Positions 17,364 to 25,780 of a stretch of DNA of 64,000 nucleotides are shown piece after piece. Within the stretch, counting starts at the first letter, position 1. Each line of letters starts with the position of its first letter. The notes under the pieces are model-generated. The model ran no database searches. It had not been told where the DNA came from and was given only the letters and a program-made list of their open reading frames with translations. Position numbers and translations under genes: made by a program. The DNA comes from an uncultured Sphingomonas sp. Its GTDB lineage: Bacteria; Pseudomonadota; Alphaproteobacteria; Sphingomonadales; Sphingomonadaceae. The DNA is taken from NCBI RefSeq assembly GCF_936927845.1, contig NZ_CAKZHV010000032.1:1-64000 (forward strand), given 5' to 3'.

Positions 17364-17481
17364 CCGTTCCGGACGCTCGAACACTCTCGCCTCTACACTC
17401 GGTGTGCCAGGATCGGCTCATCACCCATTCAGCCGCGCCCCGATAGCGCCATGCACGCCGGGACGAGGAAGCGGGTGGTAC

Positions 17482-17595
17482 ATGCAGCGTCGCTGGCATT
17501 GGTTCGTCTTGTGGTTATTCTGTGCCGCCGGCTGGGCGCTGGCGATCGCCTATGTCGTGCAGGACGTGCGCGGCGGCGCGCTGGATCTGTTCTGA
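17482..17595 (+). CDS. 37-residue single-span membrane protein
   Basis: ATG 17482, preceded by GAGGAAG, opens a 37-codon frame. Translation gives a basic start MQRRWHW, one hydrophobic helix FVLWLFCAAGWALAIAYVV, and a short tail QDVRGGALDLF. No family is recognised. It lies between the SDR gene and the DAHP synthase gene on the same strand. An open frame continues 26 codons upstream but lacks a good ribosome binding site. Confidence 0.5.
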   Translation: MQRRWHWFVLWLFCAAGWALAIAYVVQDVRGGALDLF

Positions 17596-17600
17596 TCGAT

Positions 17601-17619
17601 TGTTCGAGCGGGGCGAACA
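17601..17619. repeat. Short inverted repeat upstream of the DAHP synthase gene
   Basis: TGTTCG and CGAACA flank a 7-base spacer, about 90 bases before the DAHP synthase start. It could be an operator or weak hairpin; there is no T run. Confidence 0.35.
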
Positions 17620-17708
17620 GCGCAACATGGATTGCAAGGTTTCCTTCGTTGCGCGGAATGGCTAACGCGCGCACGGATTGTTGCTTCTGCTAGTTGATGG
17701 AATTTACC

Positions 17709-19079
17709 ATGGCCGCTCACTGGGCCCCCGATAGCTGGACCCGCCACGAGGCGCGTCAGCTACCCACCTACCCCGATGCCGCAGCCTTGAAGGGCGCGAC
17801 CGATCGCCTGTCGAGCTTTCCCCCGCTGGTGTTCGCGGGCGAGGCGCGCAATCTGACGACCGACCTCGCGCGCGTCGCCGAGGGCAAGGCGTTCCTGCTG
17901 CAAGGCGGCGACTGCGCGGAAAGCTTTGCCGAGTTCCACCCCAACAACATCCGCGATACCTTCCGCGTCCTCCTGCAGATGGCGGTGGTGCTGACGTTCG
18001 CCTCCAAGCTGCCGGTGGTGAAACTGGGGCGCATGGCGGGGCAATTCGCCAAGCCGCGCTCCGCCGATACCGAGACGATCAACGGCGTCGAACTGCCGAG
18101 CTACCGCGGCGACAACGTCAACGACATCGCGTTCACGTCCGAATCGCGCGTGCCCGATCCCGAGCGTATGGTGCGCGCCTATGCGCAGTCGGCGGCGACG
18201 CTCAACCTGTTGCGCGCGTTCGCGCAAGGGGGATACGCGAACCTGCATCAGGTCCATCGCTGGACGCACGACTTCATGGGCCGCAGTCCATGGGCGAAGA
18301 AATACGCCGAAACCGCCGACCGCATCGGCGAGGCGCTCGACTTCATGGAAGCGTGCGGGATCAGCCCGGATACGGTGCCGCAATTGTCGCAGACGACCTT
18401 CTACACCAGCCATGAGGCGCTGCTGCTGCCGTTCGAGCAGGCGATGGCGCGGCAGGACTCGCTGACCGGCGACTGGTACGACACCTCCGCACATTTCCTG
18501 TGGATCGGCGATCGCACGCGATTCGAAGGGTCGGCGCACGTCGAGTTCCTGCGCGGGATCGGCAATCCGATCGGGGTCAAGTGCGGACCGAGCCTGGAGC
18601 CCGACGCGCTGCTTCGCATGCTCGACACGCTCAACCCAGGTCGCGTGCCCGGGCGCATGACGCTGATCACGCGCTACGGCCACGACAAGATCGAGGTGCA
18701 CCTGCCCCGACTCGTTCGCGCCGTGACGCGCGCGGGGCACCCGGTGATCTGGTCGTGCGACCCGATGCACGGCAATGTCGTGAAAGCGGCGAACGGCTAC
18801 AAGACGCGGCCGTTCGACCGCATCCTGGCCGAAGTGCGCGGCTTCTTCGCGGTCCACCGTGCCGAGGGAACGCACGCGGGCGGCATCCATGCCGAGATGA
18901 CCGGGCAGAACGTCACCGAATGTACCGGCGGCGCGATCGACGTGACCGAGCAGAGCCTGGCCGATCGCTACCACACCCATTGCGATCCGCGGCTAAACGC
19001 GGGGCAGAGCCTGGAACTCGCGTTTCTGCTCGCCGAGATGCTCAACACCGAGATGGCGGAGCGTCGCAAGGCAGCCTGA
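17709..19079 (+). CDS. aroG: Class II 3-deoxy-7-phosphoheptulonate (DAHP) synthase
   Basis: Condenses phosphoenolpyruvate and erythrose 4-phosphate, the first step of the shikimate pathway. The 456-residue protein is of the plant/mycobacterial class II type: LQGGDCAESFAEF near the N-terminus, KLGRMAGQFAKPRS, LNLLRAFAQGGYANLHQVH, TSHEALLLPFEQ, VKCGPSL, WSCDPMHGN and ECTGGA. ATG 17709 (MAAHWAPDSW) is favoured because a GGA lies six bases upstream; starts at 17694 and 17697 are also open. Confidence 0.96.
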   Translation: MAAHWAPDSWTRHEARQLPTYPDAAALKGATDRLSSFPPLVFAGEARNLTTDLARVAEGKAFLLQGGDCAESFAEFHPNNIRDTFRVLLQMAVVLTFASKLPVVKLGRMAGQFAKPRSADTETINGVELPSYRGDNVNDIAFTSESRVPDPERMVRAYAQSAATLNLLRAFAQGGYANLHQVHRWTHDFMGRSPWAKKYAETADRIGEALDFMEACGISPDTVPQLSQTTFYTSHEALLLPFEQAMARQDSLTGDWYDTSAHFLWIGDRTRFEGSAHVEFLRGIGNPIGVKCGPSLEPDALLRMLDTLNPGRVPGRMTLITRYGHDKIEVHLPRLVRAVTRAGHPVIWSCDPMHGNVVKAANGYKTRPFDRILAEVRGFFAVHRAEGTHAGGIHAEMTGQNVTECTGGAIDVTEQSLADRYHTHCDPRLNAGQSLELAFLLAEMLNTEMAERRKAA

Positions 19080-19091
19080 GGGGAGCAAGCG

Positions 19092-19118
19092 CGGGCCGGC
19101 TGCGCCGCAACCGGCCCG
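19092..19118 (+). terminator. GC-rich hairpin after the DAHP synthase gene
   Basis: CGGGCCGG and CCGGCCCG form a perfect 8-base stem with an 11-base loop, 13 bases past the stop codon. There is no T run on the plus strand, so intrinsic termination is uncertain; it may protect the mRNA end. Confidence 0.4.
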
Positions 19119-19195
19119 AAAACGCGGTAACGGCGACGATATCGTGCTTGACGCCGCACGCCCGGCCTCGTACCAGCGCGCCTCACACCGCACAC

Positions 19196-19270
19196 GGCCC
19201 CTTCGTCTAGCGGTTAGGACGTCGCCCTCTCACGGCGAAAACACGAGTTCGATTCTCGTAGGGGTCACCA
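19196..19270 (+). tRNA. tRNA-Glu (CTC)
   Basis: The 75-base gene folds as a full cloverleaf: acceptor GGCCCCT/AGGGGTC with one G-T pair, D arm GTCTAGCGGTTAGGAC, anticodon stem TCGCC/GGCGA with loop CTCTCAC (anticodon CTC at 19229-19231), T arm ACGAGTTCGATTCTCGT, discriminator A and encoded CCA. It closely resembles E. coli tRNA-Glu apart from the anticodon's first base. It decodes GAG. Confidence 0.97.
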
Positions 19271-19340
19271 GGCGCTATATTCGCCTTCGTGCATGGTATG
19301 CCCACCAGCCACCTAGCGCTCTCCTTGCTCTGACGGGTTC

Positions 19341-19372
19341 ATTCGGCTGCGGATTTTATCGCAGGAGCCGAA
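19341..19372. repeat. Inverted repeat between tRNA-Glu and the ATP-grasp gene
   Basis: ATTCGGCT and AGCCGAAT form a perfect 8-base stem; an inner GCG/CGC pair can extend it with a small bulge. It sits 70 bases before the ATP-grasp start. It could be a tRNA-transcript terminator lacking a T run, or an operator. Confidence 0.4.
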
Positions 19373-19440
19373 TAGCGCAACTGTCAGCGGACCAAGCGAA
19401 TATTGGCGATGGCCGGCGCATTTTGCGGTAGCTCGGCGAC

Positions 19441-20352
19441 ATGACCGATCTCGCCATCCTGTACGAACATCCGCAGTGGTTCGCGCCCTTGTTCGCCGCG
19501 CTCGACCGGCGCGGTGTCGATTACCGCGCCATTCATGCCGATGGTCTCGTCGTCGATCCCGCCGCGAGCGAGCCGCCCGCGCGCGTCGTGTTCAATCGTG
19601 TCGCGATGTCGAGCTTCCTGCGCGCACCAGAACACCCGATCTTTTTCGCCGCAGCAGCGCTGGCGCAGTGGCAGGCGTGCGGCGCGACCGTACTGAACGG
19701 AGCGAGCGCATTGGCGCTTGATGCCTCCAAGGCGCGGCAGCTCGCGCTCATCGCGCGACTTGGCCTGGGCATTCCAGCCACTCGCGTGGTGCATCGCGCC
19801 GCCGATCTGATCGCCGCCGCACGTACGCTGAGCTTCCCGATCATCGTCAAGGCCAACATCGGCGGATCGGGTGCCGGGATCGTCCGCTATGACGACTTGG
19901 GATCGCTCGGCGCCGCGGTGGCGGACGGGCTCGTTCCCGACAGCATCGACCGCGTATTGCTGGTGCAGGAATATGTGCAACCGCGCGACGGGACAATCAC
20001 GCGGATCGAGACGCTCGGCGGACGCTATCTCTACGCGTTGGAGGTCGATGGCGGCGGCAGTTTCGACCTTTGTCCGGCCGATGCGTGTGCGCTTCCGGGC
20101 CGCCCGACGATCACGATGAAGGCAGTCGAGCCCGCACCGGCGCTGATCGCGGGCGCGGAGGCGATCGTCGCCGCGGCTGGCATCGACGTCGGCGGCGTCG
20201 AGGTGCTGATCGACCGTGACGGGACGCCGCGCTTCTACGACGTCAATGCCTTATCCAATTTCGTCGCCGATCCGTTGAACGTGCTGGGCTGGGACCCGCA
20301 CGAGCGGCTGGTCGATTGGCTTCAACTGCGGATCGCGGAGGCACGCGCGTGA
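19441..20352 (+). CDS. RimK-like ATP-grasp ligase
   Basis: A 303-residue ATP-grasp protein. The N-terminal ~100 residues form the pre-ATP-grasp region (LAILYEHPQWFAPLFAALDR); the ATP-binding domain shows FPIIVKANIGGSGAGIVRY and QEYVQPRDG, and the metal-binding end motif is FYDVNALSNF. Family members join a carboxylate to an amine or thiol with ATP, as in glutamate addition by RimK, but the substrate here is unknown. Its stop overlaps the GTG of a luciferase-like monooxygenase, so the two work as a unit. Located after tRNA-Glu. Confidence 0.85.
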   Translation: MTDLAILYEHPQWFAPLFAALDRRGVDYRAIHADGLVVDPAASEPPARVVFNRVAMSSFLRAPEHPIFFAAAALAQWQACGATVLNGASALALDASKARQLALIARLGLGIPATRVVHRAADLIAAARTLSFPIIVKANIGGSGAGIVRYDDLGSLGAAVADGLVPDSIDRVLLVQEYVQPRDGTITRIETLGGRYLYALEVDGGGSFDLCPADACALPGRPTITMKAVEPAPALIAGAEAIVAAAGIDVGGVEVLIDRDGTPRFYDVNALSNFVADPLNVLGWDPHERLVDWLQLRIAEARA

Positions 20353-21380
20353 GATACGGTTACTGGATGCCCGTCTTCGGCGGCTGGCTGCGCAACGTTC
20401 CCGACGAGGGCATGGAAGCGACGTGGGATTACGCCAAGCGCCTGGCGCAGGCGTCCGAGCGCTGGGGCTATGATCTGACGCTGATCGCCGAGTTGAACCT
20501 CAACGACATCAAGGGTGTGGAGCAACCCGCGCTCGACGCTTGGTCGACCGCCGCCGCGCTCGCCGCGGTGACCGAGCGGCTGGAGCTGATGGTCGCGGTG
20601 CGCCCCAACTTCCACCACCCTGCGCTGTTCGCCAAGGCTGCCGCGAACATCGACCGGATCGCGGGCGGGCGCCTGTCGCTCAACGTCGTGTCGAGCTGGT
20701 GGGCGGACGAGGCACGCCAGTACGGATTGCAATTCGACCAGCATGACGATCGCTACGCGCGCACCACCGAATGGCTCGACGTCGTCGACGGCCTCTGGCG
20801 CGAGGACCGGTTCAGCTACCAGGGGCGCTTCTACACGACCGAGGACGCAATCTGCGCCCCCAAGCCGAAGAGCCCGCCGATCATCTACGCTGGCGGCGAG
20901 AGCGACGCGGCGAAGGCGATGATCGCCGCGCAGTGTGACGCTTACGTGATGCACGGCGACCCCGCCTCGGCGATCGCGCCCAAGATCGCCGACATGCGCC
21001 AACGCCGCGCGGCGGCGGGCGGCGCGGCGATGACGTTCGGCATGGCCGCCTACGCGATCGTGCGCGACAGCGAGGCGGAGGCAAAGCGCGAGCTCGAGCG
21101 GATCACCACGGTATCCGAACTGCCCGCAGGCTATGCCAATTTCGATCAATGGCTGTCGGGCACGCAATTGGAGCGCGAGCTGAAGCTCCAGGAATATTCG
21201 GTGTCGAACCGTGGGCTACGGCCGAATCTCGTCGGCACACCCGAGCAGTTGAAGGAGCGCATCGCCGAATACGAGGCCGCGGGGCTCGACCTGCTGCTGC
21301 TGCAGATGAGCCCGCAGGCCGAGGAGATGGAGCGTTTCGCCGCGCAGGTGATGGGAACGCACGTGGCCGAGCCCGCATGA
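20349..21380 (+). CDS. Luciferase-like (LLM class) flavin-dependent monooxygenase
   Basis: A 343-residue bacterial luciferase-fold monooxygenase similar to the alkanesulfonate and dimethyl sulfone monooxygenases (SsuD/SfnG group). Features include GYWMPVFGGWLRNVP at the start, NIDRIAGGRLSLNVVSSWW, the D-R-Y-A-R stretch (HDDRYARTTEWLDVVDGLW), IIYAGGESDAAK and NLVGTPEQLKERI. These enzymes normally use FMNH2 supplied by a separate reductase, which is not in this window. The GTG at 20349 overlaps the ATP-grasp stop, replacing the longer open frame upstream. Confidence 0.88.
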   Translation: MRYGYWMPVFGGWLRNVPDEGMEATWDYAKRLAQASERWGYDLTLIAELNLNDIKGVEQPALDAWSTAAALAAVTERLELMVAVRPNFHHPALFAKAAANIDRIAGGRLSLNVVSSWWADEARQYGLQFDQHDDRYARTTEWLDVVDGLWREDRFSYQGRFYTTEDAICAPKPKSPPIIYAGGESDAAKAMIAAQCDAYVMHGDPASAIAPKIADMRQRRAAAGGAAMTFGMAAYAIVRDSEAEAKRELERITTVSELPAGYANFDQWLSGTQLERELKLQEYSVSNRGLRPNLVGTPEQLKERIAEYEAAGLDLLLLQMSPQAEEMERFAAQVMGTHVAEPA

Positions 21381-21482
21381 GCGTTGACGACCAGCCCCAA
21401 TCCTCTCGGCGGCACCCGCACGTGACACCCGCATCGTCGTGGCGGATTGAGCCGCCCGCGCGTTTGGACTAGCGAGCGCGGC

Positions 21483-22187
21483 ATGAGCGCAACGATCGCC
21501 CTCGTCGACGACGATCGCAACATCCTGACCTCGGTGTCGATCGCGCTGCAGGCGGAGGGTTTCCTGACGCGGCTGTACCCCGATGGTGAGGCCGCATTGA
21601 AGGCGCTGATCGAGAACCCGCCCGATCTCGCGATCCTCGACATCAAGATGCCGCGGATGGACGGGCTCGAGCTGCTGCGACGCTTGCGCGAGAAGCAGAC
21701 TACACCCGTCATCTTCCTGACCAGCAAGGATGACGAACTCGACGAAGCGTTGGGCCTGGCGCTCGGCGCCGACGATTACATCGCCAAACCGTTCAGCCAG
21801 CGACTGCTGATCGCGCGCATCCGCGCGATCCTGCGCCGCGCCGAGCTGTCCGCCGGACATGACGCCGACCAGGCCGAGGCAAGCGGGCCGATCGAACGCG
21901 GGCGGCTGGTGATGGATCCGGCGCGACACCGCGTGTCGTGGAACGGGACGCCGGTCACGCTGACCGTCACCGAATTCCTGATCCTGGAAACGCTGGCGCA
22001 GCGCCCGGGCATCGTGAAGACGCGCAACCAGTTGATGGATGCGGCCTATCAGGACGACATCTACGTCGACGACCGTACGATCGATTCGCACATCAAGCGC
22101 GTGCGCCGTAAATTCCGCGAGGTCGACCGCGACTTCGACTCGATCGAAACGCTGTATGGCGCCGGCTACCGTTTCTCCGAAGAGTGA
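21483..22187 (+). CDS. chvI: OmpR-family response regulator ChvI
   Basis: Response regulator of the alphaproteobacterial ChvG/ChvI envelope and acid-stress system. The 234-residue protein has an N-terminal receiver (ALVDDDRNIL; phospho-acceptor in LAILDIKMPRMDG; TSKDDELDEALGLALGADDY; KPFSQ) and a C-terminal winged helix (TVTEFLILETLAQ; DDIYVDDRTIDSHIKRVRRK; YGAGYRF). ATG 21483 is chosen over the open upstream frame. It overlaps chvG by 32 bases. Confidence 0.95.
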   Translation: MSATIALVDDDRNILTSVSIALQAEGFLTRLYPDGEAALKALIENPPDLAILDIKMPRMDGLELLRRLREKQTTPVIFLTSKDDELDEALGLALGADDYIAKPFSQRLLIARIRAILRRAELSAGHDADQAEASGPIERGRLVMDPARHRVSWNGTPVTLTVTEFLILETLAQRPGIVKTRNQLMDAAYQDDIYVDDRTIDSHIKRVRRKFREVDRDFDSIETLYGAGYRFSEE

Positions 22188-23730
22188 TCCGCTCGACCCG
22201 GCGCTGCGCTGGTCCGATCAGGTATCGCTGACCCCGCGTATTCTCGCGGTCAACGTCTTCGCGCTGCTGCTGCTCGGCGGCGGGTTCTTCTATCTCGATT
22301 CGTTCCGCACCCGCATCCTCGACAGCCGCGTCATGCAGGTGCGGCGCGAGGCGGGGTTGATGGCGGAAGCGTTGGCCGCGGCGCCGAATGCCGCGCGCCC
22401 CGCGCTGCTGACCCGGCTTGCGCGTGACACGGGCGCGCGGCTGCAATTACTCGACTCTCAGGATCAGGTGCTGCTCGACAGCGAGCAACTGGGCGGTCCC
22501 GCCTTCACCCTGATCGATCCGCGCACCGACGGGCTGAGCCAACGCGCCGCACGCTGGCTCGACGCCGGCATCGACTTCATCGTTCGAGCCCCCTCCTCGC
22601 CCAATTACGATCCGGCGCGCAACCGCATACCACCAGATCCCGATATGGCGCGCCAGACGCTTGCGCTGTCGGCGACGGTGTGGCGCGCGCCCGATCGCAC
22701 CCCGGTGATCACTGCCGCCGCGGCGTTGCCCGATCGCTCGACCATTCTGTCGACGATCAACGCGCGCGACATCACCGAACGGGTGCGTGTCGAGCGCTAT
22801 CGGCTCAGCCTCGTCGTGCTGACCGCGCTCGCGATCTCGGTCGCGCTATCACTATTCCTGGCGCGCACCATCGTCGGCCCGCTGCGTCGGCTCGCGCGCG
22901 CCGCGGTGCGCGTCCGGCTTGGCCGCGCGCGCGAGGTGGTGGTGCCGCGCCTGCCCGACCGCCGCGACGAGATCGGCATGCTGGCCCGCGCGCTGTCTGA
23001 CATGAGCCTGGCGCTGCGCGCGCGGATCGACGCGACCGAGGCATTCGCCGCCGACGTGACGCACGAGTTGAAAAACCCGCTCGCCTCGCTGCGCAGCGCG
23101 GTCGACGTGCTCGCCCGCGTCGACGACCGGGAGGCGCAGGCGCGGCTGCTCGCGATCGTCGCCGACGACGTGCACCGACTCGACCGGTTGATCAGCGACA
23201 TCTCGGAAGCATCGCGACTCGACGCTCAATTGAGCCGCGCCAAGTTCGAGCGGATCGATCTGGTCGCGATGATCGAAGGTCTGCTCGCGCAGCGCGCGCA
23301 ACGCGGATCGACGCGCGGCATTCGTCTCCACCTCGACGTGCTACCAGAGGCGGACGCGCCGGTGATGGCGGAGGGTGCGCGATTGGAGCGGGTGTTCGAC
23401 AACCTGCTCGACAATGCGCTGTCCTTTTCCCCCGACCGTGGCATCGTCTCGATCGCGGTTCGCCGCGTCGACGGCGACGTCGAGGTACGCGTTGAAGACG
23501 AGGGGCCGGGCGTGCCCGAGGAAGCGCGGGAAGCGATCTTCCGCCGCTTTCACTCGGTGCGCCCGCACGAGGAAGCGTTCGGCAAGCATTCCGGTCTCGG
23601 CCTCGCGATCGCGCGTACGATCGTCGAGGCGCACCAGGGCAGTATCGCGGTCGAGAGCCGCGAGGATCGGCTGAGCGGGGCGCGCTTCGTGGTGCGCCTG
23701 CCGATCGCCGACGATGAGACGCTGGCGTGA
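22156..23730 (+). CDS. chvG: Sensor histidine kinase ChvG
   Basis: The 524-residue inner-membrane kinase has a first transmembrane helix at about 28-47, a periplasmic domain of about 165 residues, a second helix at about 217-237, a HAMP linker, the phosphorylated His303 in THELKNPLASLRS, and the ATPase motifs FDNLLDNALSF, VEDEGPGVPEE and GKHSGLGLAIARTIVEAHQG. It pairs with ChvI. The ATG at 22156 lies inside chvI; no in-frame start lies nearer its end. The stop overlaps hprK. Confidence 0.95.
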   Translation: MAPATVSPKSDPLDPALRWSDQVSLTPRILAVNVFALLLLGGGFFYLDSFRTRILDSRVMQVRREAGLMAEALAAAPNAARPALLTRLARDTGARLQLLDSQDQVLLDSEQLGGPAFTLIDPRTDGLSQRAARWLDAGIDFIVRAPSSPNYDPARNRIPPDPDMARQTLALSATVWRAPDRTPVITAAAALPDRSTILSTINARDITERVRVERYRLSLVVLTALAISVALSLFLARTIVGPLRRLARAAVRVRLGRAREVVVPRLPDRRDEIGMLARALSDMSLALRARIDATEAFAADVTHELKNPLASLRSAVDVLARVDDREAQARLLAIVADDVHRLDRLISDISEASRLDAQLSRAKFERIDLVAMIEGLLAQRAQRGSTRGIRLHLDVLPEADAPVMAEGARLERVFDNLLDNALSFSPDRGIVSIAVRRVDGDVEVRVEDEGPGVPEEAREAIFRRFHSVRPHEEAFGKHSGLGLAIARTIVEAHQGSIAVESREDRLSGARFVVRLPIADDETLA

Positions 23731-24167
23731 GCGATGAACCGACCAGCGCGCGTGTCCACGCGACCACGGTGGCGATCGACGGATGGGGCGTCATGCTGGT
23801 CGGCGCGTCGGGCGCGGGCAAGTCCGATCTGGCGTTGCGGCTGATCGATCGCGGGGCGGTGCTGGTCAGCGACGACTATACCGATCTCGCGCAGCGCGGC
23901 GACGCGCTGATCGCGACGCCTCCGCCAAACATCGCCGGACGAATGGAGATTCGCGGCCTCGGCATCGTCGACCAAGCGTTTGCCACCTCCATCCTGATCC
24001 AATTGGTGGTAAGCCTAGGCGATGAGATCGACCGGATGCCCGAGCCGCGCTGGCGCACGATCGCCGGAGTGCGCGTGCGCGAGATCGTGATCGATCCCCA
24101 CCCCGCCTCCGCGCCGATCAAGGTCAAGCGCGCGTTGAAGCTGTTCGCCATGGGGGACGCGGCGTGA
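23727..24167 (+). CDS. hprK: HPr kinase/phosphorylase, short alphaproteobacterial form
   Basis: HprK phosphorylates HPr on a serine. At 146 residues this is the short form with only the kinase domain, lacking the N-terminal domain of the ~310-residue Firmicute enzyme. Walker A is GASGAGKS at about 26-33, the substrate-loop stretch VLVSDD follows, and the family motif region RMEIRGLGIVD is present. It is coupled to chvG by a GTGA overlap and to rapZ by another, connecting envelope signalling with the nitrogen-type PTS. Confidence 0.93.
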   Translation: MSDEPTSARVHATTVAIDGWGVMLVGASGAGKSDLALRLIDRGAVLVSDDYTDLAQRGDALIATPPPNIAGRMEIRGLGIVDQAFATSILIQLVVSLGDEIDRMPEPRWRTIAGVRVREIVIDPHPASAPIKVKRALKLFAMGDAA

Positions 24168-25069
24168 CGATGCAGGTGCTGCTCGTCGTCGGCATGTCGG
24201 GGGCGGGCAAATCGACGGTGTTGAAGACGCTGGAGGATATCGGCTGGGAGACGGTCGACAACCTGCCGCTCACGCTGCTGATGCGCTTTCTCCACGGCAC
24301 GCAGCCTGAGGCGGGAGCGGAGAACCGCCCGCTCGCGCTCGGCTTCGGTGCGCGCACGCGCGATTTCGATCCCGACGCGTTCATCACCCAGGTGACCGCA
24401 CTACGCGAGCGTGCCGACTTGGACATCGGATTGCTGTTTCTCGATTGTTCAAGCGACGAACTCGCCCGCCGCTATGCTGAGACGCGCCGCCGTCACCCGA
24501 TGGCGGAGGACCGCCCGGTACGCGACGGCATCATCGCCGAACGCGGGCTGCTCGCGCCGCTTCGGCGTTGGGCCAATCGCCTGATCGACACGACGGACCT
24601 CAACGCGAATGCGCTGGCGCAGCAAATCCGCACCCTGTTCGGCCGCCATGCCGAAGCCGCCACGACGCTGACGATCGAATCGTTCGGCTTCTCGCGCGGG
24701 GTCCCGCCCGAGGCCGATCTGATGTTCGACATGCGCTTCCTGCGCAACCCGCACTGGGAGCCGGCTTTGCGCCCCAGAACGGGACGCGATCCCGCGGTCG
24801 CTGCCTATATCGCCGACGATCCCGCCTACGAGGAAGCAGTGAGCCGGATCGAGGATCTGCTGCTGCTGCTGCTGCCGCGCTACCGGGCGGAGGGAAAGCC
24901 CTATGTTACGGTTGCGTTCGGGTGTACCGGGGGCAAACATCGATCGGTGCACGTGACGGAGCGAGTGGCGGCGCGGTTGCGCGACGCGGGATTTGCGCCC
25001 ACCATTCTGCATCGCGATTTGGCGGCGGCGCCGCAGGACACGCTTGAGGGGCGACCGCAGGGTCAATGA
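24164..25069 (+). CDS. rapZ: RNase adapter RapZ (YvcJ-family nucleotide-binding protein)
   Basis: RapZ-family protein of 301 residues; in E. coli it targets the GlmZ small RNA to RNase E, while its role in alphaproteobacteria is less defined. The P-loop GMSGAGKST lies at about 10-18, then DNLPLTLL, and the C-terminal domain shows SFGFSRGVPPEADLMFDMRF, LRNPHW and VAFGCTGGKHRSVHV. A (CTG)6 run codes a Leu stretch near residue 230. Start and stop overlap its neighbours. Confidence 0.95.
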   Translation: MTMQVLLVVGMSGAGKSTVLKTLEDIGWETVDNLPLTLLMRFLHGTQPEAGAENRPLALGFGARTRDFDPDAFITQVTALRERADLDIGLLFLDCSSDELARRYAETRRRHPMAEDRPVRDGIIAERGLLAPLRRWANRLIDTTDLNANALAQQIRTLFGRHAEAATTLTIESFGFSRGVPPEADLMFDMRFLRNPHWEPALRPRTGRDPAVAAYIADDPAYEEAVSRIEDLLLLLLPRYRAEGKPYVTVAFGCTGGKHRSVHVTERVAARLRDAGFAPTILHRDLAAAPQDTLEGRPQGQ

Positions 25070-25494
25070 ACGGTAAGTCAATGCAGATCATCGGGCTGGT
25101 GCTCGTCACGCATGGCCGCCTGGCCGACGAATTCGTCACCGCGATGGAACACGTGGTCGGCCCGCAGAAGCAGGTGCAGACGGTCGCGATCGGCCCCGAC
25201 GACGACATGGAGGCGCGCCGCGCCGACATCGCGCAGGCGATCGCCGACGTTGATGGCGGACGCGGCGTGATCGTGCTGACCGACCTGTTCGGGGGCACGC
25301 CGTCCAACCTCGCCATCTCCCTGATGGAGCGGGGTCGGGTCGAGGTGATCGCGGGCATCAACCTGCCGATGCTGATCCGGCTCGAATCAGCGCGCAAGGC
25401 GATGTCGGTCGTGGCGGCCGTGGCGGCCGCGCGCGAAGCGGGTCGCAAATATATCTCGGTCGCATCCGAAGTGCTGGGCGAGGCGGCGGCGTGA
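25066..25494 (+). CDS. PTS EIIA component, mannose family
   Basis: A 142-residue EIIA domain of the mannose/fructose type with the phospho-accepting His16 (LVLVTHGRLADEFV), and VLTDLFGGTPSNLA and AGINLPMLIRL. No EIIB, EIIC or EIID is present, so it belongs to the regulatory PTS common in alphaproteobacteria, not a sugar transporter. ATG 25066 overlaps rapZ; ATG 25081 is an alternative. Its stop overlaps the HPr start. Confidence 0.94.
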   Translation: MNGKSMQIIGLVLVTHGRLADEFVTAMEHVVGPQKQVQTVAIGPDDDMEARRADIAQAIADVDGGRGVIVLTDLFGGTPSNLAISLMERGRVEVIAGINLPMLIRLESARKAMSVVAAVAAAREAGRKYISVASEVLGEAAA

Positions 25495-25760
25495 GCGCGT
25501 CGCGCACCGTCGAGATCACCAACCGCCGCGGGCTGCACGCGCGTGCCAGCGCCAAATTCGTGACGCTCGCCGCCGGGCAGCCGATCCCGGTCGAGGTGAC
25601 GCGCGGCGGGTCGACCGTCACCGGCACGTCGATCATGGGATTGATGATGCTGGGTGCCGCCAAAGGCGACACGATCACGATCAGCGCCGAGGGCGACCAG
25701 GCCGAGGCGGTCGTCACGACGATGTGTGCGCTGGTGGAGGACAAGTTCGGCGAGGAGTGA
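25491..25760 (+). CDS. ptsH: Phosphocarrier protein HPr
   Basis: HPr relays phosphate from enzyme I to EIIA proteins. The 89-residue protein has the active-site His16 in RRGLHARASAKF, and a serine (Ser47, GTSIMGLMML) at the HprK target position. Enzyme I (PtsP/PtsI) is not in this window. GTG 25491 overlaps the EIIA stop, completing a six-gene coupled chain from chvI. Confidence 0.95.
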   Translation: MSASRTVEITNRRGLHARASAKFVTLAAGQPIPVEVTRGGSTVTGTSIMGLMMLGAAKGDTITISAEGDQAEAVVTTMCALVEDKFGEE

Positions 25761-25780
25761 TCCCGCCGAGCCCGCGTAAC

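Noticed and set aside
19196..21380. Genomic island inserted at tRNA-Glu
   Set aside because: No integrase, no repeated tRNA 3' end downstream that I can see, and base composition like the rest of the window.
24856..24873. (CTG)6 run as a phase-variable repeat
   Set aside because: Trinucleotide repeat in frame coding leucines in a conserved RapZ region; slippage would not shift the frame.
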